Shown here piece after piece: positions 13,741 through 20,823 of a stretch of DNA of 22,988 bases (position 1 is its first letter; each line of letters opens with the position of its first letter). Source of the stretch: an uncultured Sutterella sp. (GTDB lineage Bacteria; Pseudomonadota; Gammaproteobacteria; Burkholderiales; Burkholderiaceae_F); the NCBI GenBank assembly GCA_900544255.1, contig UQUM01000030.1, forward strand, positions 1 to 22,988, given 5' to 3'. Under the pieces are notes generated by a model, which worked only from the letters and a program-made list of their open reading frames with translations, was not told the DNA's origin and ran no database searches. The translations under genes and the position numbers were made by a program.

Positions 13741-15150
13741 TCAGTGCCGCTTCGCGTAAGCCGCAGCATTCGCACCGGCGATACGGCCGTAAACGATGAT
13801 GTCGGCCTGAGCGTTGCCGCCCAGACGGTTGCCGCCGTGCACACCGCCCGTCACTTCACCCGCGGCGTAGTAGCCCGGGATCACCTGACCGCGGAAGTTG
13901 TAGACCTGAGCCTTCGTGTCGATCTTCACGCCGCCCATGGTGTGGTGCACCGCCGGCGTAATGCGGATCGCGTAGTAAGGCGCGACGTTCAACGGACGTT
14001 CCATCTTGGTGCGGCCGCAGCAGCTGTCCTTACCCGCGGCCTGATCTTTCGCGTACTGCGCCATCGTCGCCTTCAAAGCGTCCGCGGGTACCTTCATTTC
14101 CGCGGCGATCGCATCAAGCGTTTCACCCTGCACCACCATGCCGGGCTTCTTCAGGTATCCTTCGATCGCCTTCAAGCTCTGACGCACGCTGTTGTCAAAG
14201 AACATCCAGGCATGCTGCGTGGGCTGCTTCAGAATGGCCGCCGACACCGCGTCACGCGTGGAGAGTTCGTCGTAGAAACGCTGACCGTTCTGGTTGATGA
14301 GAACCGCGCCGTTGCCGCGCACGGCTTCCGTAACCATCACGCCCGTGGATTCCACCACCGTCGGATGCGTCTGAATTTCACGCAGATCCACGAAGGCCGC
14401 GCCCACCTTTTCAGAAAGAAGCAGACCGTCGCCCGTGGCACCCGGATGATTCGTCGTCGCAAAGCCCTTCAGACGAGGAATGAAGCGGGACACGAGTTCG
14501 TTGTTGGCACCGAAACCGCCCGCGGCGTTAATCACCGCCTTGGCGTTGATCGTGTAGATCTTGCCGGTTTCTTCGTCCTTCACCTTGACGCCCGTCACTT
14601 CGCCCTTCTTATTCTGCAGGATGTCGACCACCTGATTTTCGGTACGAAGGTCAATCTTGCGGGCTTCCACGGCGTTCGCGAGCGTCTTCACCACTTCGGG
14701 ACCCACGGCGGCACCGCCCGTCGGACGGTGGCAACGCTTATTCGTCGCACCGCCCATGAAGCCCACGTCGTTGAAGTCGCCGCCCAACTTGATCAACCAC
14801 TGCACGGCATCCGAGGAGTTTTCCGCGAGCACCTTGACGAGTTCGGGGTTGTTCTTATTGTGGCCGCCCTTCATCGTATCCTTGATCATCTGATCAATGG
14901 AATCCTTGATGCCCATCTTCGCCTGCTGCGGGGTTTCCGCCGCGTTGATGCCGCCCGTCGCACGGATCGTGTTGCCGCCCACAAACGGCATCTTTTCAAT
15001 GATGACGACCTTGGCACCGGCGTCATGCGCGGAAACAGCGGCCGCCATACCGGCACCGCCCGCACCGATCACGACCACGTCGGCGTGCTGAGCCGCCTGC
15101 GCGCAACCGAAGGCCGCAGCAATCATCGAGGCAATCAGAAGCTTCTTCAT
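13741..15150 (-). CDS. Secreted fumarate-reductase-like flavoprotein (flavocytochrome c family, no haem domain)
   Basis: Periplasmic FAD-dependent reductase of 469 residues. A Sec signal (MKKLLIASMIAAAFGCAQA) is followed directly by the FAD-binding VVVIGAGGAGMAAAVSA and then the clamp/catalytic domain. All Shewanella Fcc3 fumarate-reductase residues have counterparts: His262, Thr274, Glu275, Arg278, the proton donor Arg299 (DELSTRD), His402 (AVHHTMGG) and Arg442 (GGNRLGG). This favours fumarate, or a close unsaturated acid, over urocanate as substrate. The N-terminal tetrahaem domain of Fcc3 is absent, so electrons must come from a separate carrier, plausibly the FMN-binding protein encoded next. 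GAGGAGGGGAG lies about 7 nt before the ATG at 15150. Extra cysteines (DSCCGR, 375-380) are unusual. Confidence 0.92.
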   Translation of the reverse strand: MKKLLIASMIAAAFGCAQAAQHADVVVIGAGGAGMAAAVSAHDAGAKVVIIEKMPFVGGNTIRATGGINAAETPQQAKMGIKDSIDQMIKDTMKGGHNKNNPELVKVLAENSSDAVQWLIKLGGDFNDVGFMGGATNKRCHRPTGGAAVGPEVVKTLANAVEARKIDLRTENQVVDILQNKKGEVTGVKVKDEETGKIYTINAKAVINAAGGFGANNELVSRFIPRLKGFATTNHPGATGDGLLLSEKVGAAFVDLREIQTHPTVVESTGVMVTEAVRGNGAVLINQNGQRFYDELSTRDAVSAAILKQPTQHAWMFFDNSVRQSLKAIEGYLKKPGMVVQGETLDAIAAEMKVPADALKATMAQYAKDQAAGKDSCCGRTKMERPLNVAPYYAIRITPAVHHTMGGVKIDTKAQVYNFRGQVIPGYYAAGEVTGGVHGGNRLGGNAQADIIVYGRIAGANAAAYAKRH

Positions 15151-15244
15151 TTTTTTCTCCCCTCCTCATCGGGAATACTTTTTGTTGAGCCGCAAAAAGG
15201 GAGGCCGCCTCTGCAGACGGTTCCCGATTTTGCTGATGCGTTCG

Positions 15245-15268
15245 ATTATAGGCTGAGGAACTGCGCTT
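15245..15268 (-). promoter_or_regulatory. Candidate promoter of the reductase gene
   Basis: The minus strand has a perfect TATAAT (15250-15245). Upstream, only weak -35 matches are found (TGAAAT/CTGAAA at 18-19 nt). The start near 15238 gives a leader of about 90 nt. The weak -35 suggests an activator, as expected for an anaerobic respiration gene (inference). Confidence 0.5.
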
Positions 15269-15344
15269 ATTTCAGCGAATTGACTCTGAAAAGACCTTCA
15301 CGCCGCCAAAACAAAGCGATAACACCCGCGTCCGTTGACCGCCG

Positions 15345-16427
15345 TCAATTTCGCCCGAGCCATTTACCGGAAAGGCGCTGCATCGTCTTCCACACGGCGG
15401 ACACCTTACCGGTTTCGTCTTTTTCCGCAGACATCGTAAGGCCGTTCGCGTGCGGCGTGAAGCCTTCGAAGAACCGGAAAATATGTTCCGGCAGATAAGT
15501 GAGATCGCCCGGGGGATTCCCGCGGGGAAATCCGATGTGCCCCCCTTCGTCGGGCTGCTCCAAATACACGTCCGACGAGACGTCCTTCTCGCCGGGGAGC
15601 GCCCACACCGGAAGAAAAGGATCATTTTTGGCGTTTAAAAGCAAAAGAGGCACCTTCACCCCCGGCAGCACGGGCTTCGCGGAACATTTCGTCCAATAAT
15701 CCAGTGCACTCGAAAACCCGTGAATGGGGGCGGTATAAACCGAATCAAAATCAAAGAGCGTACGGCATCCCTTCACGGCATCGGCGTCAATCACGTCGGG
15801 GAAGCGCTTTGCCTTATCCATGAGCTTTTCCTTCAAGGTCGAAAGAAACATCTCGGAATACAGTTTGTTGGCCCCGAGACTCATGATTTCGCTCCCGGCC
15901 ACCAAGTCAACGGGCGCTCCGACGCTTACGGCCGCCGTCAAAAACTTCGCGTCGCTGCCCAAGTCGCCGAGGCACTTCGTGAGTTGGTTTCCCCCGAGAC
16001 TTACCCCCACGGCATAAAGAGGCGCCTCCGGGAACCTCGCTCCCACCGTTTTCATCGCCCAACTGTTGTCCACCGTATCGCCCGCAAAATAGGCACGCGG
16101 CAGGCGGTTCATGAGGCCGCCGCAGCTTCTGAAATGCGCTACCACGCCGCGCCAGCCTCGGTCGGCGGCGTAGCGCATCAGGGCTTCGGCATAGTGACTG
16201 TCCGAACTCCCTTCCAACCCGTGAAAGTGCAACAAAAGGGGCGCCGCCGGATCCTCAGGTTCCGGTGTCGCCCAGTCAAAAACCATGAAATCGCCGTCGG
16301 GCATGTCGACGATTTCGCGGCGGTAATGAATCTCCGGGCGCGGAAAAAACCGCGCCGGAACCACCGTCTGCAGGTGCGCCCCCGGCAACCACCGGGGCGC
16401 GGTGTAGTCAGGTTTCACGATGGGCAT
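15345..16427 (-). CDS. YheT-type alpha/beta hydrolase
   Basis: Cytoplasmic serine hydrolase of the YheT/ABHD family, 360 residues from the ATG at 16427. The start region PRWLPGAHLQTVVPARF is typical. The oxyanion/loop motif is LHFHGLEGSSDSHYA, followed by VAHFRSCGGLMNRLPRAYFAGDT. The catalytic triad appears as Ser143 (GVSLGGN), Asp269 (NAKNDPFLP) and His297 (GGHIGFP). The physiological substrate is unknown; relatives have esterase activity. The ATG lacks a good SD, and a GTG at 16478 with a GGA nearby is an alternative adding 17 non-conserved residues. The stop codon overlaps a small TTGAC-N4-GTCAA inverted repeat (15335-15348). No clear terminator follows. Confidence 0.88.
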   Translation of the reverse strand: MPIVKPDYTAPRWLPGAHLQTVVPARFFPRPEIHYRREIVDMPDGDFMVFDWATPEPEDPAAPLLLHFHGLEGSSDSHYAEALMRYAADRGWRGVVAHFRSCGGLMNRLPRAYFAGDTVDNSWAMKTVGARFPEAPLYAVGVSLGGNQLTKCLGDLGSDAKFLTAAVSVGAPVDLVAGSEIMSLGANKLYSEMFLSTLKEKLMDKAKRFPDVIDADAVKGCRTLFDFDSVYTAPIHGFSSALDYWTKCSAKPVLPGVKVPLLLLNAKNDPFLPVWALPGEKDVSSDVYLEQPDEGGHIGFPRGNPPGDLTYLPEHIFRFFEGFTPHANGLTMSAEKDETGKVSAVWKTMQRLSGKWLGRN

Positions 16428-16571
16428 GACGTCACGCTGTGGCTGATGTTTGAAACGGCTGATTGTAGTTCTGCCCACCAGGGTTTCCGTTGTCTTTTCC
16501 CCTCACAATTGCGAACAAATGTATCACCCGGAGCGCCCATAAGCCGAAATCCCTACTTTTGGTGCGGGCAC

Positions 16572-16601
16572 TTGCCAGGCGGCCTTTCCCGGGAGTAAAG
16601 T
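16572..16601 (+). promoter_or_regulatory. Candidate promoter for the aro leader
   Basis: TTGCCA (16572-16577, 5 of 6 to TTGACA) and TAAAGT (16596-16601, 4 of 6 to TATAAT) are 18 nt apart. Transcription from about 16608 would include the leader peptide gene, the attenuator and the DAHP synthase gene. The 140 bases before it, back to the hydrolase start, show nothing else recognisable. Confidence 0.55.
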
Positions 16602-16614
16602 AGCACGCACGTTT

Positions 16615-16635
16615 CCGAAAACCTCGCGTTTTCGG
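16615..16635 (+). other. Leader-proximal hairpin
   Basis: CCGAAAAC (16615-16622) and GTTTTCGG (16628-16635) form a perfect 8-bp stem with a 5-nt loop near the 5' end of the predicted leader RNA. It has no T-tract and may stabilise the transcript or pause polymerase. Confidence 0.5.
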
Positions 16636-16665
16636 CCATGAAACTGATTCAGGAATCCCGTCGTG

Positions 16666-16731
16666 ATGAACTGCGTTCGCTTCGACTTTTATTACTTTAG
16701 CTTTTTCTGCTTAACCGGGCGGAAGAGGTGA
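16666..16731 (+). CDS. Phe/Tyr-rich leader peptide of the DAHP synthase operon
   Basis: A 21-codon open frame beginning MNCVR and ending LTGRKR contains FDFYYFSFF: five Phe (one before and four within or around two adjacent Tyr) in nine residues. Such a run is expected almost only in attenuation control peptides (compare the PheA and PheS/T leaders). AGGA lies 11 nt before the ATG, or 8 nt before a GTG one codon upstream. The stop (16729-16731) is just past CCGGGCGG (16715-16722), which can pair with the 5' arm of the terminator at 16768-16775 in 7 of 8 positions. A ribosome stalled at the Phe/Tyr codons would leave this segment free as an antiterminator; one that reaches the stop would mask it. 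Function is inferred from this arrangement. Confidence 0.8.
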   Translation: MNCVRFDFYYFSFFCLTGRKR

Positions 16732-16761
16732 GAGCGCACGTTGAAAACGACGACATTCCCC

Positions 16762-16797
16762 AAAAAACCGCCAGGCTCAGAACCGGCGGTTTTTTTT
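16762..16797 (+). terminator. Attenuator terminator upstream of DAHP synthase
   Basis: AAAAAACCGCC (16762-16772) pairs with GGCGGTTTTTT (16785-16795) and eight T residues follow the GC stem. An inner GG/CC pair adds stability. It is inside the leader, 30 nt after the leader peptide stop and 56 nt before the DAHP synthase ATG, which is the expected place for transcription attenuation. Confidence 0.87.
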
Positions 16798-16853
16798 ATG
16801 TCCCCGGCGGGCCCCATAAAAAAGACACCACTTAAAAATTCAAAGGAACGACC

Positions 16854-17915
16854 ATGCGTTACACCACCGATGATCTCCGAATCCGCAAAATCCGCGAACT
16901 CACCCCGCCCGCGCACCTCATCCGCGAATTTCCCTGCGAAGAAATTGCGGCGGCGACGGTGCACCGGGGGCGTCTCGCCTGTCACGACATTCTGCACGGC
17001 AACGACGACCGTCTGATGGTAATCGTGGGGCCCTGCTCCATTCATGATCCGAAGGCTGCACGCGAATACGCGGAAAAACTTGCGGAAGTCCGTCGCAAGT
17101 TGGCGGGTGAACTCGAAATCATCATGCGCGTCTACTTTGAAAAGCCGCGAACGACGGTGGGCTGGAAGGGTCTCATCAATGACCCGGATTTGAACGGCAG
17201 CTGCCGCATCAACCACGGTCTCCGGATCGCCCGGGAACTCATGATCGACATCAACAACATGGAACTGCCCGCGGGCGTGGAATACCTCGACATGATCACG
17301 CCGCAGTACATCGCGGACTTGGTATCCTGGGGCGCCATCGGCGCCCGCACGACCGAAAGCCAGGTGCACCGCGAATTAGCAAGCGGCTTGTCCTGCCCCG
17401 TGGGCTTCAAAAACGGCACCAACGGCGCCGTCAAGGTCGCGGTAGACGCAATCGGCGCGGCCGAACACCCGCATTCCTTCCTCTCCGTCACAAAGGGCGG
17501 CATCTCCGCCATCGTCACGACGACCGGCAACGAGGACTGCCACATCATTCTCCGCGGCGGTAAGGAGCCCAACTACGACGCCGAAAGCGTCAAAGCAGCG
17601 TGCGAACTTCTCAGGGCCGCCGGCCACCGCGAAGTGGTGATGATCGACGCGAGCCACTCCAATTCGAAAAAGATCTGCCGCAACCAGATCGACGTCGTCA
17701 ACAACATCTGCGGTCAGATCGCGGACGGCTCCGACGCGATCGTGGGCGTGATGATTGAATCGAATCTCGTCGAAGGTCGTCAGGATATTTCGCTGGACAA
17801 GCCCATGGTCTACGGTCAGTCGGTGACGGACGCCTGCCTCGGCTGGGACGATACCGTCATTCTTTTAAATAACCTCGCGCGTGCCGTACGCGACCGCCGC
17901 AGCCGCAATTCTTAA
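16854..17915 (+). CDS. aroG: 3-deoxy-7-phosphoheptulonate (DAHP) synthase, class I AroG type
   Basis: Condenses phosphoenolpyruvate with erythrose 4-phosphate, the first step of the shikimate pathway to Phe, Tyr and Trp. The 353 residues align end to end with the E. coli class Ia enzymes: N-terminal TDDLRIRKIRELTPP, VIVGPCSIHDP, MRVYFEKPRTTVGWKGLIND, SWGAIGARTTESQVHRELASGL, PVGFKNGTNG, HIILRGGKEPNY, DASHSNS and SVTDACLGWDDT. It is closer to AroG (Phe-sensitive) than to AroF across the N-terminus and the SVTKGG region, but the inhibitor specificity is not proven. AAGGA lies 7 nt before the ATG at 16854. The leader peptide rich in Phe and Tyr suggests that both amino acids may control expression. 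Confidence 0.96.
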   Translation: MRYTTDDLRIRKIRELTPPAHLIREFPCEEIAAATVHRGRLACHDILHGNDDRLMVIVGPCSIHDPKAAREYAEKLAEVRRKLAGELEIIMRVYFEKPRTTVGWKGLINDPDLNGSCRINHGLRIARELMIDINNMELPAGVEYLDMITPQYIADLVSWGAIGARTTESQVHRELASGLSCPVGFKNGTNGAVKVAVDAIGAAEHPHSFLSVTKGGISAIVTTTGNEDCHIILRGGKEPNYDAESVKAACELLRAAGHREVVMIDASHSNSKKICRNQIDVVNNICGQIADGSDAIVGVMIESNLVEGRQDISLDKPMVYGQSVTDACLGWDDTVILLNNLARAVRDRRSRNS

Positions 17916-17931
17916 CCGAGGTTTTCCCCAT

Positions 17932-17971
17932 AAAAAAGGCACCGAAGTCCTTGTCGACCCGGTGCCTTTTT
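17932..17971. terminator. Bidirectional terminator between aroG and tgt
   Basis: AAAAAAGGCACCG (17932-17944) pairs with CGGTGCCTTTTT (17960-17971). T-runs occur on both strands between convergent genes, so it serves aroG in the plus and tgt in the minus direction. Confidence 0.88.
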
Positions 17972-17985
17972 ATTTCAGCCGATGA

Positions 17986-19119
17986 TCAATCCACGCCGCG
18001 CGCCCGATCACGGTAGAACTGCTCGCGCCATTCGGCAAAGCGTCCCGCATCAAGCGCATCGCGGATTTCCTGCATGAGATGCACGTAGAAGGTGAGGTTA
18101 TGAATGGAATTCAAGCGGGCACCGAGAATTTCATTCACCTTCTGCAGGTGGTGCAGATACGCACGCGTGAACCCGCGGCAGCAGTAGCAGTCGCACGTCG
18201 GATCCAACGGCCGCAGATCGTCCTTGTATTTGGCGTTTCGGATCTTCACGTCGCCGAAACGCGTAAAAAGCCAACCGTTGCGGGCGTTGCGAGTGGGCAT
18301 CACGCAGTCGAACATATCCACGCCGCGCCACACGCCTTCCACCAAGTCTTCGGGCGTTCCCACCCCCATCAGGTAACGGGGGCGATCCTGCGGCATCTCA
18401 CAGACGATCTCATCCATGATGTGCAGCATCTTCTCTTTGGGTTCCCCGACGGACAACCCGCCCACGGCGTACCCATGAAATCCGATGTCCTTTAATCCCG
18501 CCAAGGATTCGCGACGCAGTTCGGGGTACATTCCGCCCTGCACGATGCCGAACAGGGCGTTCGGGTTTTCCAGACGGTTGAATTCGTCGCGGCTTCGTTT
18601 AGCCCAACGCAACGACATGCGCATCGACGTCGCGGCTTCGTCTTTCGTCGCCGGCCGATCCCCGATCATGTAGGGCGTGCATTCGTCAAACTGCATGGAG
18701 ATGTCCGAATTCAGCACCTTCTGAATCTGCATGGAGATTTCAGGCGTAAGGAACAGGCGATCCCCGTTGATGGGAGACGCAAAGCGCACGCCTTCTTCGC
18801 TGATCTTTCGGAGCGCCCCGAGGCTGAAGACTTGGAATCCGCCCGAGTCGGTGAGAATGGGCTTATTCCAATTCATGAAGCGGTGCAGTCCGCCGTGCTT
18901 CGCGATCACGTCCAACCCCGGACGCAGCCACAAGTGAAAGGTGTTGCCCAAAATAATCTGCGCCTGCATGGTCTCGAGTTCCATGGGCGTCATCGCCTTC
19001 ACGGTACCGTAGGTACCCACCGGCATGAAGATCGGCGTTTCCACGACACCGTGATTCAACGTCATGCGGCCGCGGCGGGCCTTGCCTTCCGTCTTCAGTA
19101 ATTCAAAGGTAAGACTCAT
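17986..19119 (-). CDS. tgt: Queuine tRNA-ribosyltransferase (TGT)
   Basis: Exchanges guanine 34 of GUN-anticodon tRNAs for preQ1. The 377 residues include the general-acid Asp91 (LTDSGGFQVFSL), the nucleophile Asp271 (FDCVMPTRNARNG), the substrate loop QGGMYPELRRES, the VGGLSVGEP strand and the zinc site Cys309, Cys311, Cys314 and His340. Length and motifs match the bacterial enzyme. The ATG at 19119 has AGGA 6 nt upstream, and the queA stop is 8 nt before it, so the two form an operon whose products act one after the other in queuosine synthesis. preQ1 may be imported by the transporter at 10430-11008, as no queCDEF genes are seen here. Confidence 0.97.
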   Translation of the reverse strand: MSLTFELLKTEGKARRGRMTLNHGVVETPIFMPVGTYGTVKAMTPMELETMQAQIILGNTFHLWLRPGLDVIAKHGGLHRFMNWNKPILTDSGGFQVFSLGALRKISEEGVRFASPINGDRLFLTPEISMQIQKVLNSDISMQFDECTPYMIGDRPATKDEAATSMRMSLRWAKRSRDEFNRLENPNALFGIVQGGMYPELRRESLAGLKDIGFHGYAVGGLSVGEPKEKMLHIMDEIVCEMPQDRPRYLMGVGTPEDLVEGVWRGVDMFDCVMPTRNARNGWLFTRFGDVKIRNAKYKDDLRPLDPTCDCYCCRGFTRAYLHHLQKVNEILGARLNSIHNLTFYVHLMQEIRDALDAGRFAEWREQFYRDRARGVD

Positions 19120-19127
19120 TTCAAATC

Positions 19128-20225
19128 CTATTTAATGTCTTCGGGCTTTACGCGGCGGCTTTCAGGAAGCTCAAAGAAGCAGGCGTCCCCGTAGCTGAAG
19201 AAGCGGTACTTCTCAGCAACGGCGTGGCGATACGCTTCCATCACCCGATCTCGTCCCACGATGGCGGAAACGAGCATCACGAGCGTCGATTTCGGCAAGT
19301 GAAAGTTCGTAATCATCACGTCGATCACATCGAAGTGATAGCCCGGTGCAATAAAAAGCTTCGTGTCCATCGCACCGCTCTTAATCACGCCCGGAGCCAC
19401 TGCTGCGCTCTCAAGCGCACGCAGACTCGTTGAGCCCACGCTGATGACGCGGCGTCCTTCTTTCTTGGCGCGGTTCACCATCTGAGCCGTTTCTTCCGGC
19501 ACCGTGAGCCATTCGGAATGCATCTCGTGCGTTTCGAGGTTTTCCTCGCGCACCGGCTGGAAGGTCCCGGCTCCGACGTGCAGCGTAACAAACGCTTCTT
19601 CCACACCTTTGTCACGGAGTTGCTGCAGGAGTTCTTCCGTAAAGTGAAGTCCCGCCGTGGGCGCAGCGACGGCACCCGGGTACTTCGCGTACACCGTCTG
19701 ATAGCGCCCGGCATCTTCTTCCTTCGCTTCGCGTTCGATATAAGGAGGCAACGGCACCTTCCCAAATTTATCCAAAACGCCCAAAACGGGATCGTCAAAT
19801 TTGAGCATGAAGAATTCGCCCTGACGTCCCGTCACGGTAGCCGCCGCAGTTTCACCGTCGGCATTTTCCGCAAAGAGTCGTCCGCCTTCTTTCGGCGTCT
19901 TGCTCGCGCGCAGCATCGAAAGCGCCGTATATTCACCGGTGACGCGTTCAATCATGAATTCCACGGCGCCGCCCGTTTCCTTATGCCCTTTAAGACGCGC
20001 CTTGATGACCTTGGTGTTGTTCATCACCAAAAGGTCGCCCGGACGCAAAAGGTCGAGAACGTTCGTGAAATGCAGGTCTTCCAATACCGAATCCGTCACG
20101 TGCAGGAGGCGCGAAGCCGTACGGTCCGCAAGCGGAAACTGCGCAATCAGTTCGGGAGGAAGATCAAAATCGTAGTCGGACAAATGCTGCCCAACGAGAT
20201 AATCGGGATGGAGAGTAACTGACAT
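19128..20225 (-). CDS. queA: S-adenosylmethionine:tRNA ribosyltransferase-isomerase
   Basis: Transfers and isomerises the ribosyl group of SAM onto preQ1-tRNA to give epoxyqueuosine. The 366-residue protein follows E. coli QueA (356): YDFDLPPELIAQFPLADRTASRLL, PGDLLVMNNTKVIKARL, GAVAAPTAGLHFTEELL, FVTLHVGAGTFQPVR, MHSEW, VGSTSLRALESAA, NFHLPKSTLVMLVSA and EKYRFFSYGDA. The ATG at 20225 is chosen because homology begins about 14 residues in. The frame is open for 37 more codons upstream without similarity. The SD is weak. It is the first gene of the queA-tgt pair. Confidence 0.96.
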   Translation of the reverse strand: MSVTLHPDYLVGQHLSDYDFDLPPELIAQFPLADRTASRLLHVTDSVLEDLHFTNVLDLLRPGDLLVMNNTKVIKARLKGHKETGGAVEFMIERVTGEYTALSMLRASKTPKEGGRLFAENADGETAAATVTGRQGEFFMLKFDDPVLGVLDKFGKVPLPPYIEREAKEEDAGRYQTVYAKYPGAVAAPTAGLHFTEELLQQLRDKGVEEAFVTLHVGAGTFQPVREENLETHEMHSEWLTVPEETAQMVNRAKKEGRRVISVGSTSLRALESAAVAPGVIKSGAMDTKLFIAPGYHFDVIDVMITNFHLPKSTLVMLVSAIVGRDRVMEAYRHAVAEKYRFFSYGDACFFELPESRRVKPEDIK

Positions 20226-20263
20226 GGTTGGCTTTACCGGCCATAAAAGTAAATGAAGGCTGC

Positions 20264-20290
20264 ATTGTAGAGAACCCGGCAGACGGAAAA
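20264..20290 (-). promoter_or_regulatory. Candidate promoter of queA-tgt
   Basis: The minus strand has TACAAT (20269-20264), 5 of 6 to the -10 consensus. The -35 is weak (a T-run at about 17-18 nt). The start near 20257 would give a leader of about 30 nt. Confidence 0.4.
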
Positions 20291-20364
20291 ACCGATAAAA
20301 ACAGGCCTCTTTCGCTTTTATTACATTTTGAAACAATTACTCCGATATTCTGACGGGCTTGTTA

Positions 20365-20393
20365 TTGAGAATCGTTCTCATTTCGAATATAGT
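20365..20393 (+). promoter_or_regulatory. Fur-box promoter of sRNA copy 1
   Basis: TTGAGA (20365-20370) and TATAGT (20388-20393) are 17 nt apart. The Fur-box-like TGAGAATCGTTCTCA (20366-20380) overlaps the -35 and spacer. It matches the 7-1-7 Fur consensus TGATAATNATTATCA at 11 of 14 positions. Holo-Fur would block initiation, so the RNA should be made under iron limitation. Confidence 0.78.
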
Positions 20394-20399
20394 TTCACC

Positions 20400-20565
20400 A
20401 ACTGAGAAGCACGGCGGAGACACGCAAACGGATTCTTTGGGGTCGAATCCGGTCTCCGAACACTTGAGTCGTCACGGGCTGTTTCTCCTGCAGAACGTGG
20501 CTGCGGCTTCTTCGGTTTTCTCTTCGCGCCGTCGGACTTTTCAGGCTGTCCGACGGCGTTTTTTT
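20400..20565 (+). ncRNA. Fur-regulated small RNA, copy 1 (PrrF/RyhB-like)
   Basis: About 166 nt from the predicted start to the terminator. It contains, in order, a CAACTGAGAA block near the 5' end; a hairpin with stem GGATTC/GAATCC and loop TTTGGGGTC (20430-20450); the C/U-rich anti-SD segment TTTCTCCTG (20482-20490); and the terminator stem. All these parts recur in the same order in copy 2 with changes between them, and base changes in the stems are compensatory. No conserved reading frame spans both copies. TTTCTCCTG is exactly complementary to CAGGAGAAA at the sodB ribosome binding site (819-827). A role like PrrF or RyhB in iron sparing is inference; the exact RNA ends are predicted only. 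Confidence 0.78.
20527..20565 (+). terminator. Terminator of sRNA copy 1
   Basis: CGCCGTCGGAC (20527-20537), loop TTTTCAGGCT and GTCCGACGGCG (20548-20558) give a perfect 11-bp stem followed by seven T residues. The loop is identical to copy 2, and two stem pairs are exchanged compensatorily. Confidence 0.93.
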
Positions 20566-20607
20566 CAGTCCTCACCTTCGAAAGATGGTTGACTGAAATC
20601 ATTGTTA

Positions 20608-20636
20608 TTGCGAATGATTCTCATTTAATGTATAGT
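20608..20636 (+). promoter_or_regulatory. Fur-box promoter of sRNA copy 2
   Basis: TTGCGA (20608-20613) and TATAGT (20631-20636) are 17 nt apart and enclose the Fur-box-like TGCGAATGATTCTCA (20609-20623), again 11 of 14 to the consensus. The block aligns without gaps to the copy 1 promoter over about 36 nt. Confidence 0.78.
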
Positions 20637-20642
20637 AACGGC

Positions 20643-20805
20643 AACTGAGAAACGTTCTGCCGAAAGCAACGCAAACGAAATCTTTGGGGGCGATTCCGGC
20701 TTTTGGCTCCGGTCGGTGCTGATTCTCCTGCGACACACGACTTTTCAGTTTCTTGGGGTTCTTCTTGCGCCGCCGAACTTTTCAGGCTGTTCGGCGGCGT
20801 TTTTT
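20643..20805 (+). ncRNA. Fur-regulated small RNA, copy 2 (PrrF/RyhB-like)
   Basis: About 163 nt. It shares with copy 1 the CAACTGAGAA block, CGCAAACG, the CTTTGGGG-loop hairpin (stem GAAATC/GATTCC, where a T-A pair of copy 1 has become A-T), TTCTCCTG (20723-20730) and the terminator. The parts between have diverged, so the duplication is not recent and both copies seem to be kept by selection on structure. TTCTCCTG is complementary to 8 nt of the sodB SD region and 7 nt of the hemH SD. The tandem arrangement is that of PrrF1/PrrF2 in Pseudomonas; primary sequence similarity to any known family was not tested. Confidence 0.78.
20768..20805 (+). terminator. Terminator of sRNA copy 2
   Basis: CGCCGCCGAAC (20768-20778), loop TTTTCAGGCT and GTTCGGCGGCG (20789-20799) form a perfect 11-bp stem followed by six T residues. 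Compared with copy 1, T-A has become C-G and G-C has become A-T. Confidence 0.93.
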
Positions 20806-20823
20806 CATTTCAGTTCATGGGAT

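Noticed and set aside
15335..15348. TTGAC-N4-GTCAA at the yheT stop as a terminator
   Set aside because: Only 5 bp and no T-tract follows. It is too short to support either a terminator or an operator.
13735..15498. Long plus-strand open frame (587 codons) opposite the flavoprotein reductase
   Set aside because: An Arg/His-rich shadow translation without motifs that overlaps a certain gene, its terminator and its promoter.
16638..16700. Alternative leader frame (MKLIQESRR..., ending in a Leu run) overlapping the Phe/Tyr leader
   Set aside because: It has no good SD and its start abuts the 3' side of the 16615-16635 hairpin. A Leu-rich peptide makes less sense for DAHP synthase than the Phe/Tyr-rich frame. 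It is kept only as a possibility.
20430..20452. The CTTTGGGG hairpin as a riboswitch aptamer
   Set aside because: No known aptamer consensus (TPP, cobalamin, preQ1, Mn, fluoride) fits, and each unit ends in a terminator without a downstream gene under its control.
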